64,000 bases of DNA from Ptiloglossa arizonensis (Eukaryota > Arthropoda > Insecta > Hymenoptera > Colletidae). This document shows positions 54,491-64,000 of the stretch, one piece after another. The first letter of the stretch is position 1; every line of letters starts with the position of its first letter. Where the stretch lies: assembly GCF_051014685.1 (NCBI RefSeq), contig NW_027479752.1:1-64000 (forward strand), in the 5' to 3' direction. The notes beneath the pieces were generated by a model that was given only the letters and a program-made list of their open reading frames with translations, was not told where the DNA came from and did no database searches. A program made the position numbers and the translations under genes.

Positions 54491-55412
54491 TTATACGTTA
54501 TACGTTATACGTTATACGTTATACGTTATACGTTACACATTATACGTTTTACGATATACGTTACACGTTATACGTTATACGTTATACATTATACGTTACA
54601 CGTTATACGTTATACGTTATACGTTATACGTTATACGTTATACGTTATGCGTTATACGTTCAAGGTTATTCGTTATACGTTATACGTTATACTTTATACG
54701 TTATACGTTATACGTTATACGTTGTACGTTCTACGTTATACGTTATACGTTATACATTATACGTTGTACGTTATACGTTATGCGTTATACGTTGTACGTT
54801 ATTCGTTATACGTTATACGTTATACGTTATACGTTATACGTTATACGTTATACGTTATACGTTATACGTTATGCGTTATAGGATATACGCTATGCGTTAT
54901 GCGTTATAGGATATACGTTATGCGTTATAGGATATACGTTATACGTTATACGTTATACGTTATACGTTATACGTTATAAGATATATGTTATACGTTATAC
55001 GTTATACGTTATACGCTATACGCTATGCGTTATGCGTTATAGGATATACGTTATGCGTTACAGGATATACGTTATACGTTATAGATTATAGGTCATACCT
55101 TATACGTGATACGTCATACGTTATATGTTATACGTTATATGTTATACGTTATACGTTATACGCTATGCGTTATGCGTTATAGGATATACGTTATGCGTTA
55201 TAGGATATACGCTATGCGTTATGCGTTATAGGATATACGTTATACGTTATAGGATATACGTTATACGTTATACGGTATAGGTCATACCTTATACGTGATA
55301 CGTCCTACGTTATATGTTATACGTTATACGTTATACGTTATACGTTATACGTTATACGTTATACGTTATACGTTATACGTTATACGTTATACGTTATACG
55401 TTATACGTTATA
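54491..55412. repeat. GGATATACG-rich linker of copy B
   Basis: Counterpart of about 23,250-24,164 at offset 31,248. It keeps CGTTCAAGGTTATTCG (about 54,658), the TATAGGATATACG cluster and the two C cassettes 189 bp apart (55,091 and 55,280), the second again with GTCCTACG. Confidence 0.85.
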
Positions 55413-58400
55413 CGTAATATGTAATGCGTCATACGTTTTACGTTATTCGTTACACGTTTTTCGTTACACGTTATACGTTATACGTTAGCGTTATACGTTT
55501 TACGTTATTCGTTATACGTTATACGTTACACGTTATACGTTACACGTTACACGTTATACGTTATACGTAATATGTAATGCGTCATACGTTTTACGTTATT
55601 CGTTACACGTTTTTCGTTACAAGTTATACGTTATACGTTATACGTTATACGTTATACGTTATACGTTATACGTTATACGTTATACGTTATACGTTATACC
55701 TTATACGTTATACGTTATACGTTATACGTTATACGTTATACGTTATATGTCATACGTTATACGTTATACGTTATACGTTATACGATATACGTTATACGAT
55801 ATACGTTATACGTCATACGTTATACGTTATACGTTATACGTTATTCGATATACGTTATACGTTATACGTTATACGTTCTTCGTTACACGTTATACGTTAT
55901 ACGTTATGCGTTATACGTTTTACGTTATTCGTTATACGTTATACGTTATACGTTACACGTTATACGTTATACGTAATATGTAATGCGTCATACGTTTTAC
56001 GTTATTCGTTACACGTTTTTCGTTACAAGTTATACATTATACGTTATACGTTATACGTTATACGTTATACGTTATACGTTATACGTTATACGTTATACGT
56101 TATACGTTATACGTTATACGTTATACGTTATACGTTATACGTTATACGTTATACGTTATACGTTATACGTTATACGTTATACGTTATACGTTATACGTTA
56201 TACGTTATACGTTATACGTTATACGTTATACGATATATGTTATACGTTATACGTTATACGTTATACGCTATACGCTATGCGTTATGCGTTATAGGATATA
56301 CGTTATACGTTATACGATATATGTTATACGTTATACGTTATACGTTATACGCTATACGCTATGCGTTATGCGTTATAGGATATACGTTATGCGTTACAGG
56401 ATATACGTTATACGTTATACGTTATAGGTCATACCTTATACGTGATACGTCATACGTTATATGTTATACGTTATACGTTATACGTTATACGTTATACGTT
56501 ATACGTTATACGTTACACGTTATACATTATACGTTATACGTTATACGTTATACGTTATACGTTATACGTTATACGTTATACGTTATACGTTATACGTTAT
56601 ACGTTATACGTTATACGTTATACGTTATACGTTATACGTTATACGTTATACGTTATACGTTATACGTTATACGTTATACGTTATACGTTATACGTTATAC
56701 TTTATACGTTATACGTTATACGTTATACGTTATACGTTATACGTCATACGTTATACGTTATACGTTATACGTTATACGTTATACGTTATACGTTATACGT
56801 TATACTATACGTTATACGTTATACGTTATACGTTATACGTTATACGATATATGTTATTCGTTATACGTTATACGTTAAACGCTATACGCTATGCGTTATG
56901 CGTTATAGGATATACGTTATGCGTTACAGGATATACGTTATACGTTATACGTTATAGGTCATACCTTATACGTGATACGTCATACGTTATACGTTATACG
57001 TTATACGTTATACGTCATACGTTATACGTTATACGTTATACGTTATACGTTATACGTTATACGTTATACGTTATACGTTATACGTTATACGTTATACGTT
57101 ATACGTTATATGTCATACGTTATACGTTATACGTTATACGTTATACGATATACGTTATACGATATACGTTATACGTCATACGTTATACGTTATACGTTAT
57201 ACGTTATTCGATATACGTTATACGTTATACGTTATACGTTCTTCGTTACACGTTATACGTTATACGTTATGCGTTATACGTTTTACGTTATTCGTTATAC
57301 GTTATACGTTATACGTTACACGTTATACGTTATACGTAATATGTAATGCGTCATACGTTTTACGTTATTCGTTACACGTTTTTCGTTACAAGTTATACAT
57401 TATACGTTATACGTTATACGTTATACGTTATACGTTATACGTTATACGTTATACGTTATACGTTATACGTTATACGTTATACGTTATACGTTATACGTTA
57501 TACGTTATACGTTATACGTTATACGTTATACGTTATACGTTATACGTTATACGTTATACGTTATACGTTACACGTTATACGTTATACGTTATACGTTATA
57601 CGTTATACGTTATACGTTATACTTTATACGTTATACGTTATACGTTATACGTTATACGTTATACGTCATACGTTATACGTTATACGTTATACGTTATACG
57701 TTATACGTTATACGTTATACGTTATACGTTATACGTTGTACGTTATACTATACGTTATACGTTATACGTTATACGTTATACGTTATACGATATATGTTAT
57801 TCGTTATACGTTATACGCTATACGCTATGCGTTATGCGTTATAGGATATACGTTATGCGTTACAGGATATACGTTATACGTTATACGTTATAGGTCATAC
57901 CTTATACGTGATACGTCATACGTTATACGTTATACGTTATACGTTATACGTCATACGTTATACGTTATACGTTATACGTTATACGATATACGTTATACGA
58001 TATACGTTATACGTCATACGTTATACGTTATACGTTATACGTTATACGATATACGTTATACGTTATACGTTATACGTCATAGGTTATACGTTATACGTTA
58101 TACGATATATGTTATACGTTATACGTTATACGTTATACGCTATGCGCTATGCGTTATGCGTTATAGGATATACGTTATGCGTTACAGGATATACGTTATA
58201 CGTTATACGTTATAGGTCATACCTTATACGTGATACGTCATACGTTATATGTTATACGTTATATGTTATACGTTATACGTTATACGCTATGCGTTATGCG
58301 TTATAGGATATACGTTATGCGTTCTAGGATATACGTTATACGTTATACGTTATAGGTCATACCTTATACGTGATACGTCATACGTTATATGTTATACGTT

Positions 58401-61400
58401 ATACGTTATACGTTATACGTTATACGTTATACGTTATACGTTACACGTTATACATTATACGTTATACGTTATACTTTATACGTTATACGTTATACGTTAT
58501 ACGTTATACGTTATACGTTATACGTTATACGTTATACGTTATACGTTATACGTTATACGTTATACGTTATACTATATACGTTATACGTTCTACGTTATAC
58601 GTTTTACGTTATACGTTATACGTTATACGTTATACGTTATACGTTATACGCTATGCGTTATACGTTATAGGATATACGTTATGCGTTATAGGATATACGT
58701 TATACGTTATACGTTATACGTTATACGTTATACGTTATACGTTATACGTTATACGTTATACGTTATACGTTATACGTTATATGTCATACGTTATACGTTA
58801 TACGTTATACGTTATACGATATACGTTATACGATATACGTTATACGTCATACGTTATACGTTATACGTTATACGTTATTCGATATACGTTATACGTTATA
58901 CGTTATACGTTCTTCGTTACACGTTATACGTTATACGTTATGCGTTATACGTTTTACGTTATTCGTTATACGTTATACGTTATACGTTACACGTTATACG
59001 TTATACGTAATATGTAATGCGTCATACGTTTTACGTTATTCGTTACACGTTTTTCGTTACAAGTTATACATTATACGTTATACGTTATACGTTATACGTT
59101 ATACGTTATACGTTATACGTTATACGTTATACGTTATACGTTATACGTTATACGTTATACGTTATACGTTATACGTTATACGTTATACGTTATACGTTAT
59201 ACGTTATACGTTATACGTTATACGTTATACGTTATACGTTATACGATATATGTTATACGTTATACGTTATACGTTATACGCTATACGCTATGCGTTATGC
59301 GTTATAGGATATACGTTATGCGTTACAGGATATACGTTATACGTTATACGTTATAGGTCATACCTTATACGTGATACGTCATACGTTATATGTTATACGT
59401 TATACGTTATACGTTATACGTTATACGTTATACGTTATACGTTATACGTTACACGTTATACATTATACGTTATACGTTATACGTTATACGTTATACGTTA
59501 TACGTTATACGTTATACGTTATACGTTATACGTTATACGTTATACGTTATACGTTATACGTTATACGTTATACGTTATACGTTATACGTTATACGTTATA
59601 CGTTATACGTTATACGTTATACGTTATACGTTATACTTTATACGTTATACGTTATACGTTATACGTTATACGTTATACGTCATACGTTATACGTTATACG
59701 TTATACGTTATACGTTATACGTTATACGTTATACGTTATACTATACGTTATACGTTATACGTTATACGTTATACGTTATACGATATATGTTATTCGTTAT
59801 ACGTTATACGTTATACGCTATACGCTATGCGTTATGCGTTATAGGATATACGTTATGCGTTACAGGATATACGTTATACGTTATACGTTATAGGTCATAC
59901 CTTATACGTGATACGTCATACGTTATACGTTATACGTTATACGTTATACGTCATACGTTATACGTTATACGTTATACGTTATACGTTATACGTTATACGT
60001 TATACGTTATACGTTATACGTTATACGTTATACGTTATACGTTATATGTCATACGTTATACGTTATACGTTATACGTTATACGATATACGTTATACGATA
60101 TACGTTATACGTCATACGTTATACGTTATACGTTATACGTTATTCGATATACGTTATACGTTATACGTTATACGTTCTTCGTTACACGTTATACGTTATA
60201 CGTTATGCGTTATACGTTTTACGTTATTCGTTATACGTTATACGTTATACGTTACACGTTATACGTTATACGTAATATGTAATGCGTCATACGTTTTACG
60301 TTATTCGTTACACGTTTTTCGTTACAAGTTATACATTATACGTTATACGTTATACGTTATACGTTATACGTTATACGTTATACGTTATACGTTATACGTT
60401 ATACGTTATACGTTATACGTTATACGTTATACGTTATACGTTATACGTTATACGTTATACGTTATACGTTATACGTTATACGTTATACGTTATACGTTAT
60501 ACGTTATACGTTATACGTTATACGTTATACGTTATACGTTATACGTTATACGTTATACGTTATACGTTATACGTTATACGTTATACGTTATACGTCATAG
60601 GTTATACGTTATACGTTATACGTTACACGTTATACGTTTTACGATATACGTTATACGTAATACGTTATACGTTATACGTTATACGTTATACGTTATACGT
60701 TATACGTTATACGTTACACATTATACGTTTTACGATATACGTTACACGTTATACGTTTTACGATATACGTTACACGTTATACGTTATACGTTATACATTA
60801 TACGTTATACGTTATACGTTATACGTTATACGTTATACGTTATGCGTTATACGTTCTACGTTATTCGTTATACGTTATACGTTATACTTTATACGTTATA
60901 CGTTATACGTTATACGTTGTACGTTCTACGTTATACGTTATACGTTATACATTATACGTTGTACGTTATACGTTATGCGTTATACGTTGTACGTTATTCG
61001 TTATACGTTATACGTTATACGTTATACGTTATACGTTATACGTTATACGTTATACGTTATGCGTTATAGGATATACGCTGTGCGTTATGCGTTATAGGAT
61101 ATACGTTATGCGTTATAGGATATACGTTATACGTTATACGGTATAGGTCATACCTCATACGTGATACGTCATACGTTATATGTTATACGTTATACGTTAT
61201 ACGTTATACGTTATACGTTATACGTTATACGTTATACGTTATACGTTATACGTTATACGTTATACTTTATACTTTATACGTTATACGTTATACGTTATAC
61301 GTTATACGTTATACGTTATACGTCATAGGGTATACGTTATACGTTATACGTTATACGTTATACGTTATACGTTACACGTTATACGTTATATGTTATACGT

Positions 61401-63165
61401 TTTACGTTTTACGTTATACGTTATACGTTATACGCTATGCGTTATGCGTTATAGGATATACGTTATGCGTTACAGGATATACGTTATACGTTATACGTTA
61501 TAGGTCATACCTTATACGTGATACGTCATACGTTATATGTTATACGTTATATGTTATACTTTATACGTTATACGTTATATGTTATACGTTATATGTTATA
61601 CTTTATACGTTATACGTTAGACGTTATACGTTATACGTTATACGTTATACGTTATACGTTATACGTTATACGTTATACGTTATACGTTATACGTTCTACG
61701 TTATACGTTTTACGTTATACGTTATACGTTATACATTATACGTTGTACGTTATACGTTATGCGTTATACGTTATACGTTATTCGATATACGTTATACGTT
61801 ATACGTTATACGTTATACGTTATACTATATACGTTATACGTTCTACGTTATACGTTTTACGTTATACGTTATACGTTATACGTTATACGTTATACGTTAT
61901 ACGCTATGCGTTATACGTTATAGGATATACGTTATGCGTTATAGGATATACGTTATACGTTATACGTTATACGTTATACGTTATACGTTATACGTTATAC
62001 GTTATACGTTATACGTTATACGTTATACGTTATATGTCATACGTTATACGTTATACGTTATACGTTACACGATATACGTTATACGATATACGTTATACGT
62101 CATACGTTATACGTTATACGTTATACGTTATTCGATATACGTTATACGTTATACGTTATACGTTCTTCGTTACACGTTATACGTTATACGTTATGCGTTA
62201 TACGTTTTACGTTATTCGTTATACGTTATACGTTATACGTTACACGTTATACGTTATACGTAATATGTAATGCGTCATACGTTTTACGTTATTCGTTACA
62301 CGTTTTTCGTTACAAGTTATACATTATACGTTATACGTTATACGTTATACGTTATACGTTATACGTTATACGTTATACGTTATACGTTATACGTTATACG
62401 TTATACGTTATACGTTATACGTTATACGTTATACGTTATACGTTATACGTTATACGTTATACGTTATACGTTATACGTTATACGTTATACGTTATACGAT
62501 ATATGTTATACGTTATACGTTATACGTTATACGCTATACGCTATGCGTTATGCGTTATAGGATATACGTTATGCGTTACAGGATATACGTTATACGTTAT
62601 ACGTTATAGGTCATACCTTATACGTGATACGTCATACGTTATATGTTATACGTTATACGTTATACGTTATACGTTATACGTTATACGTTATACGTTATAC
62701 GTTACACGTTATACATTATACGTTATACGTTATACGTTATACGTTATACGTTATACGTTATACGTTATACGTTATACGTTATACGTTATACGTTATACGT
62801 TATACGTTATACGTTATACGTTATACGTTATACGTTATATGTCATACGTTATACGTTATACGTTATACGTTATACGATATACGTTATACGATATACGTTA
62901 TACGTCATACGTTATACGTTATACGTTATACGTTATTCGATATACGTTATACGTTATACGTTATACGTTCTTCGTTACACGTTATACGTTATACGTTATG
63001 CGTTATACGTTTTACGTTATTCGTTATACGTTATACGTTATACGTTACACGTTATACGTTATACGTAATATGTAATGCGTCATACGTTTTACGTTATTCG
63101 TTACACGTTTTTCGTTACAAGTTATACATTATACGTTATACGTTATACGTTATACGTTATACGTT
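55413..63165. repeat. Zone 7 of copy B: alternating J and C modules
   Basis: Counterpart of 24,165-31,786 with J at 55,424, 55,577, 55,983, 57,346, 59,017, 60,282, 62,270 and 63,075. It has one C cassette more than copy A (56,957), carried by a 112-bp segment that is absent after 25,690 in copy A. All four register-changing units of copy A are present: CGTTAG at 55,483 and CTATA at 56,805, 57,748 and 59,741. A CGATATATG at about 58,102 is AAGATATATG in copy A (26,750). Confidence 0.88.
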
Positions 63166-64000
63166 ATACATTATACGTTATACGTTATACGTTATACGTT
63201 ATACGTTATACGTTATGCGTTATACGTTCTACGTTATTCGTTATACGTTATACGTTATACTTTATACGTTATACGTTATACGTTATACGTTGTACGTTCT
63301 ACGTTATACGTTATACGTTATACGTTATACGTTATACGTTATACGTTATGCGTTATACGTTCTACGTTATTCGTTATACGTTATACGTTATACTTTATAC
63401 GTTATACGTTATACGTTATACGTTGTACGTTCTACGTTATACGTTATACGTTATACATTATACGTTGTACGTTATACGTTATGCGTTATACGTTGTACGT
63501 TATTCGTTATACGTTATACGTTATACGTTATACGTTATACGTTATACGTTATACGTTATACGTTATGCGTTATAGGATATACGCTGTGCGTTATGCGTTA
63601 TAGGATATACGTTATGCGTTATAGGATATACGTTATACGTTATACGGTATAGGTCATACCTCATACGTGATACGTCATACGTTATATGTTATACGTTATA
63701 CGTTATACGTTATACGTTATACGTTATACGTTATACGTTATACGTTATACGTTATACGTTATACGTTATACTTTATACTTTATACGTTATACGTTATACG
63801 TTATACGTTATACGTTATACGTTATACGTCATAGGGTATACGTTATACGTTATACGTTATACGTTATACGTTATACGTTACACGTTATACGTTATATGTT
63901 ATACGTTTTACGTTTTACGTTATACGTTATACGTTATACGCTATGCGTTATGCGTTATAGGATATACGTTATGCGTTACAGGATATACGTTATACGTTAT
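63166..64000. repeat. Additional partial block resembling 29.4-30.1 kb, with a 133-bp tandem repeat
   Basis: After J 63,075 the array does not start a third zone 2. Instead TATGCG-TTCTACG-TTATTCG-CTTTATA-TTGTACGTTCTACG occurs twice, 133 bp apart (TATGCG at 63,215 and 63,348). From there it follows 29,612-30,141 at offset 33,859 and 60,965-61,494 at offset 2,506, including the variant C (63,652), the short B (63,830) and TTTTACGTTTTACG (63,904). The window ends inside the GGATATACG left part of a C cassette. Confidence 0.88.

Larger units (their letters stand above)
31899..63165. repeat. 31-kb higher-order unit, copy B
   Basis: It repeats copy A in order and orientation. The A-to-B offset by region is 31,080 (from 975), 30,968 (from 1,971), 30,947 (3,299), 30,856 (3,665), 31,031 (4,246), 31,080 (5,553), 30,429 (7,509), 30,415 (9,636), 30,401 (10,757-17,071), 30,968 (17,638), 31,899 (19,458), 31,241 (20,354), 31,213 (22,615), 31,248 (23,189), 31,241 (25,186), 31,353 (25,993) and 31,346 (31,729). 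Each step is a whole number of heptamers. Scattered base differences exist (for example 33,455 C to A inside a former GACGTC, 35,560 TATCCG for TATACG). The unit ends in the run after J 63,075, where copy A instead enters the zone that starts copy B. Confidence 0.93.
1..64000. repeat. Heptamer satellite array (CGTTATA)n, whole window
   Basis: Every part of the window reads as head-to-tail CGTTATA units, always in the same orientation, with point variants such as CGTCATA, CGTTACA, CGATATA, CGTTATT, CGTTGTA, CGTTCTA, CGTTTTA and CGCTATA. The unit has one CpG inside an ACGT palindrome and one TATA. The C of the CG lies at positions equal to 1 modulo 7 from base 15 to about 24,235 and again at the window end. 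No unique sequence interrupts it and no flank is visible. Three units (21 bp) translate as YVIRYTL in all three + frames without a stop; the - strand has TAA in each frame. Stops on + come only from variants (TAG in TATAGG, TGA in TTTGACA, TAA in TATAAG), so open frames begin and end at variants and are not genes. The most likely identity is eukaryotic heterochromatic simple satellite; species unknown. Confidence 0.98.

Noticed and set aside
1..64000. CRISPR array
   Set aside because: There are no direct repeats of 20-50 bp separated by unique spacers. All sequence between cassettes is the same heptamer, and there are no cas genes.
1..64000. Telomeric repeat
   Set aside because: Heptameric telomeres such as TTTAGGG have a G-rich strand. 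This unit has a single G per strand and forms no G-runs.
1..64000. Stable hairpins or cruciforms from ACGT and TATA palindromes
   Set aside because: ACGT-TAT-ACGT gives only 4-bp stems with 3-nt loops flanked by T-T and A-A mismatches. No longer inverted repeats are visible because all units share one orientation.

Overview
The whole 64 kb window is one tandem array of a 7-bp unit, CGTTATA (lexicographic form AACGTAT, about 29% GC). I found no stretch that is not this heptamer or a point variant of it. There are no genes, RNA genes, transposons, CRISPR arrays or promoters that I can support. The many long open frames on the + strand are arithmetic artefacts. Seven is not a multiple of three, so each 21 bp (three units) reads YVIRYTL in all three + frames with no stop, while the - strand has a TAA in every frame every 21 bp. 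The sequence looks like constitutive heterochromatin (simple satellite) of a eukaryote assembled from long reads. The species and the chromosomal position (centromere, subtelomere, sex or B chromosome) cannot be told from the sequence.

The interest lies in how the array is organised. Variant heptamers are clustered into recurring cassettes, here called B, C, D, E, J and an MluI cassette. These cassettes define zones, and the zones form a very large higher-order unit of about 31 kb that occurs twice in the same orientation. Copy A is about 819-31,898 and copy B about 31,899-63,165. A further partial block (63,166-64,000) repeats the 29.4-30.1 kb region.

Layout of copy A: near-pure monomers (1-818); D/E/B zone with a 2.27-kb sub-repeat (819-6,029); TTGTACG/CATGC zone with a 651-bp tandem duplication (6,030-8,590); MluI/TACACG zone with a 770-777-bp duplication (8,591-9,780); a D-containing linker (9,781-10,735); J+E zone (10,736-14,384); a 5.06-kb direct repeat (14,385-23,066); GGATATACG-rich linker (23,067-24,164); J/C alternating modules (24,165-31,786). 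Copy B keeps this order, with local gains and losses of 7 to 931 bp.

Heptamer register is almost perfectly kept. Every A/B offset I measured is a multiple of 7. I found only four non-heptameric length changes in copy A (one of -1, three of -2, summing to -7). Copy B shares all four and adds a private +1/-1 pair 200 bp apart. The array therefore appears to evolve by gain and loss of whole units and of multi-kb blocks (unequal exchange or amplification), on several nested scales.
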